This document shows, one piece after another, positions 1-5,411 of a stretch of 13,525 bases of DNA; the first letter of the stretch is position 1, and each line of letters opens with the position of its first letter. Made by a program: the position numbers and the translations under genes. The DNA comes from an uncultured Eubacteriales bacterium. Lineage in GTDB: Bacteria > Bacillota > Clostridia > Peptostreptococcales > Anaerovoracaceae. The stretch is taken from contig CAUEYG010000008.1 in the NCBI GenBank assembly GCA_959021945.1, positions 1 through 13,525 on the forward strand. Reading direction: 5' to 3'. The notes beneath the pieces were generated by a model. The model searched no databases. It was not told the DNA's origin and saw only the letters and a list, made by a program, of their open reading frames with translations.

Positions 1-687
1 ATTAATATTTGTGTGAACGCCATGATCCGCCATAATATTGACCTGCCTCTGGCCATCTTTCCGGCAGGGACAGCCAATGATTTTGCTTATTACTTTGAAA
101 TCCCCAATGACATTGGCGGCATGATGGATATTGCCCTGGGAAACCGTTTTACCCATGCTGACGTAGGAAAAGTAAATCAGAGACACTTTATTAACGTTGC
201 CGCTATGGGGGCCTTAATTGATGTAAGCCAAAAGACGGACCCAAACCTGAAAAACACAATCGGAGTTATGGCCTATTATTTGAAAGCAGTGACGGAAGTC
301 CCTAATTTGCGGGCCCATAAGGTAAAGATGATCACACCTGAGGCAACTTATGAAGAAGAGATGTACTTTATGGTGGTTATGAACGGCATTTCTGCAGGCG
401 GATTCAAACGGATTTCGCCGGAATCAGAAATTAACGATGGCCTCATGGATGTGATTTTGTTCCGCAAAATGCCTATTTTGGAGCTGGGACCCTTGTTATT
501 TAATGTGATACATGGAAACCATTCAAAGAATAAACACGTATTGACCTTTCAGACCAACAGTCTTAGAATTGAGTCAGAAGATGATATTTCCACGGATATT
601 GATGGGGAAAAGGGAGAAAAATTCCCATTGGAATTTTCTTTGCTCCACAACAGGCTCAGGATTTTTACAAAGGAGGATGATATATAG
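1..687 (+). CDS. Diacylglycerol kinase family lipid kinase (YegS/BmrU type), 5' end outside window
   Basis: The reading frame is open from base 1, so the N-terminus is cut off by the window edge; 228 residues are visible of a family that usually has about 300. The motif PAGTANDFA (bases about 61-87) is the nucleotide/lipid-kinase signature that follows the GGDGT loop in this family; GGDGT itself must lie upstream. The C-terminal region has the family's NGISAGGF and DGLMDVILF stretches and a late DGE motif (DIDGEKGE) expected for the C-terminal beta-sandwich domain. Such enzymes phosphorylate diacylglycerol or related lipids at the inner membrane face and recycle lipid from glycan or teichoic acid assembly. 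Exact substrate cannot be read from sequence. The stop codon touches the ATG of the next gene, so the two are probably co-translated. A GTG at base 13 is unlikely to be the start because it would remove the kinase core. Confidence 0.9.
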   Translation: MNICVNAMIRHNIDLPLAIFPAGTANDFAYYFEIPNDIGGMMDIALGNRFTHADVGKVNQRHFINVAAMGALIDVSQKTDPNLKNTIGVMAYYLKAVTEVPNLRAHKVKMITPEATYEEEMYFMVVMNGISAGGFKRISPESEINDGLMDVILFRKMPILELGPLLFNVIHGNHSKNKHVLTFQTNSLRIESEDDISTDIDGEKGEKFPLEFSLLHNRLRIFTKEDDI

Positions 688-1134
688 ATGATTCGTTTTA
701 AAATGGCAGAAACAAAGGATTATGAAAAGCTGGTGCCCTTTTTTATTGAAAATGAATTGGAATTTTCTGAAGAAGAGCCGGTGCCTACAGACCTGGTAAA
801 GTGCTGGGAAGTGACCCAGGGTGAAGAAAAGCATTTAATGGCGGCTCTTGTTCTGGCAAAACGGGAAGGAGAGTTTATTATTGACGGTATTGCTGTGGAC
901 AAACTTTACCGAAAGCTGAAGATCGGAAAAGTCCTCCTGGACAAAGCAGTGGAGGAAACCCTGCAAAGAGGCGGCAGCAGTATTTATCTGGTGGCCCGGG
1001 CGCCGGAGTTTTTTAGAAAATATGGATTTAAAACCGTGCCAAGGGAAGAGGCTCCCAACTTTTTTGAATGCCTTACTTGTCCCCAGTATGGAAAAACATG
1101 TCATCCAGAGGTGATGAAGCTGGATTTACAGTAA
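688..1134 (+). CDS. GNAT family N-acetyltransferase with cysteine-containing tail
   Basis: A 148-residue protein with the GNAT fold. Beta strand 4 and the acetyl-CoA loop are visible as DGIAVDKLYRKLKIGKVLL (residues about 66-84), a variant of the R/QxxGxG/A motif, followed by VARAPEFFRKYGFK (102-115), the usual late 'F(Y)xxxGF' element. The tail has Cys128, Cys131 and Cys138-His139 (ECLTCPQYGKTCHP), which could form a small metal-binding or redox site. Some N-acetylglutamate synthase-like clostridial GNATs have similar tails, but I cannot assign the acceptor substrate. The start is fixed by a strong AAAGGAGG at 669-676, 11 bases before the ATG. The ATG directly follows the lipid kinase stop codon. 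A strong hairpin at 1141-1186 follows the stop. Confidence 0.85.
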   Translation: MIRFKMAETKDYEKLVPFFIENELEFSEEEPVPTDLVKCWEVTQGEEKHLMAALVLAKREGEFIIDGIAVDKLYRKLKIGKVLLDKAVEETLQRGGSSIYLVARAPEFFRKYGFKTVPREEAPNFFECLTCPQYGKTCHPEVMKLDLQ

Positions 1135-1140
1135 TATTTA

Positions 1141-1186
1141 TCCCCCTAAAGCAATATATTTTACAGATACTTTGCTTTTAGGGGGA
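1141..1186 (+). terminator. Terminator-like hairpin whose 3' arm holds the next gene's ribosome binding site
   Basis: Bases 1141-1154 (TCCCCCTAAAGCAA) pair with 1172-1186 (TTGCTTTTAGGGGGA), giving a 14-bp stem with one bulged T (1176) and a loop of about 17 bases. It is followed by ACTTTTT and then at once by the ATG at 1193. The only Shine-Dalgarno-like sequence for that ATG, AGGGGGA (1180-1186), lies in the 3' arm. The element could end transcription from the upstream pair, hide the downstream ribosome binding site, or do both. No protein-binding or ligand-binding motif was recognised. Confidence 0.7.
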
Positions 1187-1192
1187 CTTTTT

Positions 1193-1807
1193 ATGGAAAA
1201 GATTCTGGAAGGAAACAGTGTGCAGCTGGTGGGAAACGTGCTGTCAGAACTGGAATTCAGTCACAAAACGTACGGAGAAGTGTTTTATATTCTATTGCTG
1301 GGAATTTTACGAAAGAGCGGCTATGAAGACAACATCAGGCTGATGGTGTCGGAACGGCTGATCTGGAATATGGAATTAGAGCCGGGATGCACAGTTGAAG
1401 TATCCGGACAGATTCGTACCTATAACCAGGAATATGAAGGCAGAAACAAACTAAATGTGGTGGTGTTCGCCAGGGATCTGCAGATCCTAGATGGACCGGT
1501 GCCTCATGAAAATTTTGTTTCGCTGGAAGGGTTTGTGTGCAAAGAACCCATTCGAAGGACTTCTCCCTTGGGAAGAGAGATCTGTGATATTATGCTGGCG
1601 GTCAATCGCATGTACAACAAATCGGATTATATCCCCTGCATTGCCTGGGGCAGGAATGCGGCTTACGGAGGAGAATTGGCAGTAGGCAGCAAACTGAGAA
1701 TTGAGGGACGGATTCAGAGCCGCGAATATAAAAAGAGGGATGACGAGGGCAATGTAAGCATTAAGACAGCCTTTGAAGTGTCTATTGTGAAAATTGAGGA
1801 TTGCTAA
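1193..1807 (+). CDS. Tandem OB-fold single-stranded-DNA-binding-like protein
   Basis: The protein is 204 residues from ATG 1193. Residues about 8-100 and 107-202 each resemble an OB fold; the second (VSLEGFVCKEPIRRT, IPCIAWGRNA, GSKLRIEGRIQSREY) is clearly SSB-like, with the usual 'W/AWG..A' and 'L..EGR.Q.R.Y' elements. The first (VQLVGNVLSELEFSH, CTVEVSGQIRTYNQ) is more divergent. Unlike canonical SSB there is no acidic, glycine-rich tail with a DDDIPF-type tip: it ends in EVSIVKIEDC. It is therefore probably an accessory single-strand or primosome-type binding protein, not the main replicative SSB; this is inference. Start: ATG 1193 has AGGGGGA 6 bases upstream. The alternative TTG at 1172 lies inside the hairpin and lacks a ribosome binding site. 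The stop codon abuts the terminator of the opposing kinase gene. Confidence 0.75.
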   Translation: MEKILEGNSVQLVGNVLSELEFSHKTYGEVFYILLLGILRKSGYEDNIRLMVSERLIWNMELEPGCTVEVSGQIRTYNQEYEGRNKLNVVVFARDLQILDGPVPHENFVSLEGFVCKEPIRRTSPLGREICDIMLAVNRMYNKSDYIPCIAWGRNAAYGGELAVGSKLRIEGRIQSREYKKRDDEGNVSIKTAFEVSIVKIEDC

Positions 1808-1808
1808 A

Positions 1809-1859
1809 AAGGGACTGGGCCGCATCAAGAGCTTTTTCTTTCTTGCTGCGGCATCCCTT
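1809..1859 (-). terminator. Rho-independent terminator of the histidine kinase gene
   Basis: Read on the minus strand, AAGGGA, TGCGGC-complementary and CAAGA blocks form an interrupted stem (1809-1814 with 1854-1859, 1819-1824 with about 1847-1852, plus CAAGA/TCTTG inside) and the 3' side ends in TCCCTTTTTAG, giving a five-U tract. The plus-strand reading lacks a U tract, so it mainly serves the minus-strand kinase, although it lies between convergent genes and may slow plus-strand polymerase too. It overlaps the stop codon region of the OB-fold gene. Confidence 0.7.
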
Positions 1860-1881
1860 CTGAGAACAAGATACAGGACTG

Positions 1882-3951
1882 CTAGGCCTGATAAAGATTC
1901 CTGTCTGTTATTTGAGACAGCTTGTCCCGGAATACAGTAAGCTCCGGTGTAAAATCTTCTTTCGTATGATTGCCGATTTCCGTTTCCAAAACTTCGGCAG
2001 AGCGGGCCAGATATGTAAGTCCCAGGGTGGCGGCAAGGCCCTTGACAGAATGTGCCAGCCTTTTGGCGCCCTCTCTGTCATCAGATGCCAAATAATGCTC
2101 CAGCTCGTCACAAGTGTTGGCATAATTGCGCTTGAACTTGGCTAAATGTTTTTCATAAAGGGCGGAGTTGTTGCCAAGGTTTTCAATGGCGTCTGCCTTT
2201 CCTGCATAAGGATTTTCTACAGGAACGTCTGCCTCTTTGCCGGGCCATGTATTGATATAAGGAGAAAGAGCTCTGTAAAGCTGATCGTATTTAAAAGGCT
2301 TAAATACAAAATCAGCAAAAAGATCTTGATATTGCTGCTGCGTTGCATAATCCATGCTGGTGGCTGTCAGGGCAATAATAGGAGTTGTAATGCCCATCTC
2401 CTTTAGCTTGCGGGAGGTTTCATAGCCATCCATAACCGGCATATGAATATCCATGAAAATCACCTTGTAGTAATCAGCGTCGGCTTTTTCACACATGTTT
2501 AAAGCTGCAAATCCGGAAAGCGCATGATCACAATTAATATTTACCTTAGATAAGAGCTCGCTGACAACATCGTAATTGAGCGGAGCATCCTCTACTACCA
2601 GGACTTTTTCTCCGTGTCCCTGCAGAATAGGCGAGGGTAAATTTTCCTCTTGTACAGGAGGATTTTTCGGTGCTTTTATAGTAAAGAAAAACATGGAACC
2701 AACTCCTTTCTTGCTTTCAGCCCACAGATCTCCTCCCATATGCTCTGCAATATATTTACAGATTGGCAGACCCAGACCCGTACCCTGGTGAAGCTTTGTT
2801 AAATAGTTTTTTGTTTGATAAAATTCGCTGAAAACATTGGACAGGTCTTCTGGGTCAATGCCAATGCCAGTGTCCTCAATGACGAATTTCACAGTGACTG
2901 TGTCCCTGTATTCTTCTGGAATTGAAACACTGATTCGAATGTGTCCTTCATTTGTAAACTTGCAGGCATTACTGATTAAATTGGAAAGAATTTGTTCCAC
3001 CCGCGACCGGTCTAAATAAAGATGCAGGTCAGGGTCAAACCCATAATCACAGAGCAGGCAAATTTGTTTGTGGGACGCAATGGGATGAAATTTTTCAAAA
3101 AGGGAATCCATCAACTCTTTTAGTCGGAAATGAGCTGTGTTTTGACGGAACTTACCTTTTTTCAAGCTGGAATAATCCAGGATTTCATTGATTACTTTAC
3201 GCAGGGAATCGGAAGAATCACCAATTTTTGAAACCAAATCTCTCTGATGAGGGTTGAGGTTTGTTTCTTCAAGAATATGGTTCAGCCCAAAGATCGCATT
3301 GAGCGGAGTTTTTAATTCATGAGAAACATTGGCCAGGAGAGATTCCTTGGTTTCAATGTGGTAGCGAACTTCTTCCAGTCGGTTTGTCAGCTCCTGCTTC
3401 ATTACAATATGGTTTGTATAATCCTGCAAAATTAACGCACAGGCAATTTTGTCCTGTTTTCCGGGGACAGGAAACAGATAGGCCCGCAGGTAAACTTCAC
3501 CAAGGTGAAAGACCTGACGGCTTGTGGCGCTGTCCTCTGATACAGCCTCCCCTTTCCAGTAGTCGGCAGTAAACTGATATAAATCCTGAGGTAGCAATTT
3601 GGCTGCGTCCTGTCCGTTTTCAGGCAAATGGCTGAGACCCAGCAGTTCCTGAAAACGGGAATTGTAATACTCTAATTCATTTTTTTCAGTAAACACGGCG
3701 ATACCATCGGCCATATTGGCCAAAAGAGAAGAAGAAAGATGCTTGTAGTAATCCATTAATCTCCTCTTTCGGATCATTTGCACTTCCCATATGATCAGCA
3801 GTATACCGATGATGACCATTATAATCTCTAATGATACCATCATTTTGGTATTCAGACTCCCTGCCAGCAAGAGCAGTAAAATGATCAGGTTGATTGTAAA
3901 TGCAGTGCCTATGGCTATCACAGGTGTGACAGTTGTATATTTTTCTTTCAT
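1882..3951 (-). CDS. Membrane-bound hybrid histidine kinase (PAS-HisKA-HATPase-REC-HPt)
   Basis: A 689-residue protein. Two adjacent membrane helices (about 9-31 and 38-58) with almost no external loop are followed by a PAS-like domain (about 70-180), a short coiled linker, HisKA with SHELKTPLNAI (phosphoacceptor His211), and HATPase with N-box Asn324/Asn328, DTGIG at 360-364 and GTGLGLP at 390-396. Next is a receiver domain with acidic pair Glu454-Asp455, phosphoacceptor Asp501 (FMDIHMPVMDG), Thr529 and Lys551, and then a C-terminal HPt domain with His634 (RLAHSVKGLAATLG). All catalytic residues are present, so a full His-Asp-His relay is expected. No response regulator gene is adjacent; the final target is unknown. 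The start ATG has AAAGGGGGG 9 bases upstream. A perfect Spo0A box overlaps the edge of that ribosome binding site, so control by Spo0A is likely. The sensor is probably cytoplasmic or in the membrane. Confidence 0.93.
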   Translation of the reverse strand: MKEKYTTVTPVIAIGTAFTINLIILLLLLAGSLNTKMMVSLEIIMVIIGILLIIWEVQMIRKRRLMDYYKHLSSSLLANMADGIAVFTEKNELEYYNSRFQELLGLSHLPENGQDAAKLLPQDLYQFTADYWKGEAVSEDSATSRQVFHLGEVYLRAYLFPVPGKQDKIACALILQDYTNHIVMKQELTNRLEEVRYHIETKESLLANVSHELKTPLNAIFGLNHILEETNLNPHQRDLVSKIGDSSDSLRKVINEILDYSSLKKGKFRQNTAHFRLKELMDSLFEKFHPIASHKQICLLCDYGFDPDLHLYLDRSRVEQILSNLISNACKFTNEGHIRISVSIPEEYRDTVTVKFVIEDTGIGIDPEDLSNVFSEFYQTKNYLTKLHQGTGLGLPICKYIAEHMGGDLWAESKKGVGSMFFFTIKAPKNPPVQEENLPSPILQGHGEKVLVVEDAPLNYDVVSELLSKVNINCDHALSGFAALNMCEKADADYYKVIFMDIHMPVMDGYETSRKLKEMGITTPIIALTATSMDYATQQQYQDLFADFVFKPFKYDQLYRALSPYINTWPGKEADVPVENPYAGKADAIENLGNNSALYEKHLAKFKRNYANTCDELEHYLASDDREGAKRLAHSVKGLAATLGLTYLARSAEVLETEIGNHTKEDFTPELTVFRDKLSQITDRNLYQA

Positions 3952-3967
3952 AAATTAAGGCCCCCCT

Positions 3968-3974
3968 TTCGACA
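3968..3974 (-). promoter_or_regulatory. Spo0A box (perfect TGTCGAA), kinase side
   Basis: TGTCGAA on the minus strand matches the core 0A-box consensus. It lies 17 bases upstream of the kinase ATG and overlaps the first two bases of its ribosome binding site, so it is probably downstream of the kinase transcription start, a position usual for repression. The assignment is by consensus only. Confidence 0.65.
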
Positions 3975-4037
3975 TCTACGATAATTGATATTTAACTAGA
4001 TTTTATAAGGAAAATAGACAAAAATCCACAGTACATT

Positions 4038-4044
4038 TACGACA
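4038..4044 (-). promoter_or_regulatory. Possible weak Spo0A box (TGTCGTA)
   Basis: One mismatch from TGTCGAA. A TTATAAA -10-like sequence (minus strand, about 4009-4003) would place this site near -45 for the kinase gene, an activating position for Spo0A. The kinase -35 is poor, so that promoter is tentative. Confidence 0.35.
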
Positions 4045-4071
4045 ATTTGTGCGCTTTTGGAAAAAAAGATT

Positions 4072-4100
4072 GTAGGATTGTGTCGAAATTGGTAGAATTG
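4072..4100 (+). promoter_or_regulatory. Sigma-H-like promoter for the prepilin peptidase gene
   Basis: GTAGGATTG (4072-4080), an 11-base spacer, then GTAGAATTG (4092-4100) fits the Bacillus sigma-H consensus RnAGGAwWW - 11/12 - RnnGAATww except for the last base of each box. The predicted transcription start is near 4106, leaving a short leader with the ribosome binding site AAAAGGAG at 4115-4122. No comparable sigma-A promoter was found for this gene: the only TATAAT-like match upstream is weak (TAGGAT) without a good -35. Confidence 0.55.
4081..4087 (+). promoter_or_regulatory. Spo0A box (perfect TGTCGAA) inside the sigma-H-like spacer
   Basis: The plus-strand TGTCGAA fills most of the 11-base spacer between the -35 and -10 elements of the sigma-H-like promoter. 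Binding there would block polymerase, suggesting Spo0A repression of the prepilin peptidase gene. Confidence 0.65.
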
Positions 4101-4104
4101 AGAG

Positions 4105-4111
4105 AACGACA
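4105..4111 (-). promoter_or_regulatory. Possible weak Spo0A box (TGTCGTT)
   Basis: One mismatch from the consensus; it sits at the predicted transcription start of the prepilin peptidase gene, between the -10 element and the ribosome binding site. Listed because of its company, not on its own strength. Confidence 0.3.
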
Positions 4112-4130
4112 GACAAAAGGAGCGTATATC

Positions 4131-4823
4131 ATGTCGAATATTGTCATTATTTTGGTTAAACTTGGATGCGTCTTTATTGGCGGGATTCTTGCAGGGCATG
4201 GGGCTGTGTATGTTTTTAATAAAATTCCGGCCAAGTGGCTCTGCGATTATGGGGAAGAACCGGTTGATGATTTAAAGGACCCGTACACCCAGAGAATAAA
4301 GGGGTTCCCGTGGAAATGGGTGCTTTCTGGATTTTTTACAGCAGGCGCCATAGGTTTGGTTATGTTTGACTGGAGGTTTGCTCTGGCTGGCGTTGTGCTG
4401 TGCTGGGCGCTATTTTTAATTGCCGTAGCTGATCAAAAATATGGCATCATACCGGACCAATTTGTGATCCTTACCGCTATTTCAGCTTTGGGCTTTATCC
4501 CGTATCATCAGACCATGCTCCAGCCTCTTTGGGGTATGCTGCTGGGAGGAGGCGTTATGCTGTTGTCAGCGTTGGCGGGAAAGCTGATTTTTAAGAAAGA
4601 GTCCCTGGGCATGGGAGATGTAAAGCTCTTTGCAGCTATCGGGCTGTGCTTAGGATTTTATGGAACTCTGACCGTGCTTGTAATGGCATCAGTCAGCAGC
4701 GCAGTGTTTTTTTCTGTTTTGCTTTTGATGAAAAAGGTGAAAAAAGATGATTTGCTTCCATTAGGCCCCTATATCTGTGGGTCGGCCATTTTTTATACGG
4801 CAATTATCTGGCCGCTGTTGTAA
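4131..4823 (+). CDS. Prepilin peptidase (A24 family, type IV pilin/competence type)
   Basis: A 230-residue polytopic membrane protein. The two catalytic aspartates of A24 aspartyl peptidases are visible: Asp101 in VADQKYGIIPDQ and Asp163 in LGMGDVKLFAAIG (the GxGD motif). It would cleave leader peptides of type IV pilin-like proteins at the inner membrane, for pili, secretion or DNA uptake. The N-terminal zinc-binding CxxC...CxxC region of PilD is absent; only one cysteine (Cys38, in KWLCDYGEEP) remains, so N-methylation by the usual cysteine domain is doubtful. The start at 4131 is set by AAAAGGAG 8 bases upstream; an upstream in-frame GTG at 4047 would run through the promoter elements. No pilin or pilus assembly gene is next to it. 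Expression seems tied to sigma-H and Spo0A sites upstream. Confidence 0.88.
   Translation: MSNIVIILVKLGCVFIGGILAGHGAVYVFNKIPAKWLCDYGEEPVDDLKDPYTQRIKGFPWKWVLSGFFTAGAIGLVMFDWRFALAGVVLCWALFLIAVADQKYGIIPDQFVILTAISALGFIPYHQTMLQPLWGMLLGGGVMLLSALAGKLIFKKESLGMGDVKLFAAIGLCLGFYGTLTVLVMASVSSAVFFSVLLLMKKVKKDDLLPLGPYICGSAIFYTAIIWPLL
4132..4138 (+). promoter_or_regulatory. Spo0A box (perfect TGTCGAA) overlapping the prepilin peptidase start codon
   Basis: The sequence ATGTCGAATA contains both the ATG (4131) and a perfect TGTCGAA. It encodes Met-Ser-Asn, so part of the match could be coincidental, but it is the third perfect copy within 171 bases. Confidence 0.5.
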
Positions 4824-4845
4824 AAAAATTGATTTCATATATAAT
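4818..4845 (+). promoter_or_regulatory. Sigma-A promoter for the yhbY operon leader
   Basis: TTGTAA (4818-4823), a 16-base spacer and a perfect TATAAT (4840-4845). The -35 overlaps the prepilin peptidase stop codon. The predicted start, about 4851-4853, falls at the first base pairs of the large hairpin at 4850-4923. Confidence 0.6.
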
Positions 4846-4849
4846 AGAA

Positions 4850-4923
4850 GGGAAAAAGGTTTTGTTCCACCTGCTAGTCCTCGGCGAGCCTGGGGAGGCA
4901 GGTTTCACAAGAACCTTTTTCCC
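4850..4923 (+). ncRNA. Long structured hairpin at the 5' end of the yhbY leader (unit 1)
   Basis: A perfect 12-bp stem (4850-4861 with 4912-4923) continues after one bulged G (4911) with 4 bp (4862-4865 with 4907-4910), a 3x3 internal loop and a perfect 6-bp stem ACCTGC/GCAGGT (4869-4874 with 4898-4903), capped by a 23-base loop that itself has CTC/GAG pairing. There is no U tract after it, so it is not a standard terminator. It matches none of the riboswitch or common small-RNA motifs I checked by eye (T-box, SRP, 6S, tmRNA, cyclic di-GMP). With the promoter starting right at its base it may be a leader regulator or a small RNA in its own right. Confidence 0.55.
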
Positions 4924-4940
4924 TAGGATCTGGAATGGAG

Positions 4941-4988
4941 GGTTTTGTTCCGTCCACTGGGCCTGGGCGTTGCCTGCGGAGGCAGGTT
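4941..4988 (+). repeat. Second, diverged copy of the leader hairpin unit (unit 2)
   Basis: GGTTTTGTTCC occurs at 4858-4868 and 4941-4951, and GGAGGCAGGTT at 4894-4904 and 4978-4988, so two units lie about 83-84 bases apart. Unit 2 has its own local hairpin CCTGC-GGAG-GCAGG (about 4973-4986). The ACCTGC of unit 1 can also pair with the GCAGGT of unit 2, so alternative structures are possible. Confidence 0.5.
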
Positions 4989-5008
4989 GTGTATGTTTGG
5001 GTCGAAAA

Positions 5009-5020
5009 TTTCCCGGGAAA
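5009..5020. repeat. Perfect 12-bp palindrome in the yhbY leader
   Basis: TTTCCCGGGAAA is a perfect dyad with no loop, so it fits a DNA operator better than an RNA hairpin. No regulator is recognised. The rest of 5021-5104 holds a small GGGA-TAAG-TCCC hairpin (5048-5059) and the yhbY ribosome binding site; nothing else was seen. Confidence 0.35.
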
Positions 5021-5104
5021 AGTTGAATTTTGCTGTCTGAATTTGATGGGATAAGTCCCGGTTATATGGTAAATGATAGATAAATAGAAGAGAGAGGGAC
5101 GTAA

Positions 5105-5401
5105 ATGATAACAGGAAAGCAGAGGAGCTTCCTTAAAAGGCTGGCTCATGATTTGGAGCCTACGGTGTTTTTAGGAAAGGGAGGCCTCACTGAAAATATA
5201 AAAAAAGAAATGGAAACAGGTTTTGAATCCAGAGAGCTAGTGAAAGTAAAGCTCCAGGAGGGGTGTGCACTTTCGCCAAAGGAGGTTGCCAACCAGTTGG
5301 TGGAAGAGCTAAATGCGGAATTTGTACAGGCGATAGGCCGAAAATTTGTGCTTTACAGAGAATCTGAAGATAACAAGCAGATTGATCTGCCAAAGAGATG
5401 A
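5105..5401 (+). CDS. yhbY: YhbY family RNA-binding protein (CRM domain)
   Basis: The 98-residue protein is the full length of the bacterial YhbY family. It opens with the family's ITGKQRSFLKRLAHDLEP, carries the RNA-binding loop GKGG (residues 24-27, in VFLGKGGLTENI), and ends with IGRKFVLYRES. These proteins bind pre-50S ribosomal particles and take part in ribosome assembly. The ATG at 5105 is preceded by GAGAGAGGGA. It is the first gene of a compact operon with truA 10 bases downstream, and has a long structured leader of about 250 bases from the predicted promoter at 4818-4845. A leader of this kind could give feedback control by a ribosomal factor; that is inference. Confidence 0.92.
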   Translation: MITGKQRSFLKRLAHDLEPTVFLGKGGLTENIKKEMETGFESRELVKVKLQEGCALSPKEVANQLVEELNAEFVQAIGRKFVLYRESEDNKQIDLPKR

Positions 5402-5411
5402 GCGCAGAAAA

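Noticed and set aside
1172..1192. TTG start adding seven residues to the OB-fold protein
   Set aside because: It lies inside the hairpin, lacks a ribosome binding site, and adds MLLGGLF, which is not SSB-like.
4047..4130. Upstream GTG extension of the prepilin peptidase
   Set aside because: It would translate through the sigma-H-like promoter, and the added polar residues precede what is clearly the first membrane helix; ATG 4131 has a good ribosome binding site.
4850..5020. Leader as 6S RNA, SRP RNA, T-box, cyclic di-GMP or other known riboswitch
   Set aside because: None of the diagnostic core sequences (for example the T-box GGTGGNACCGCG or the SRP GGAAGGAAGCAG) is present; the end-to-end pairing of 6S is not seen.
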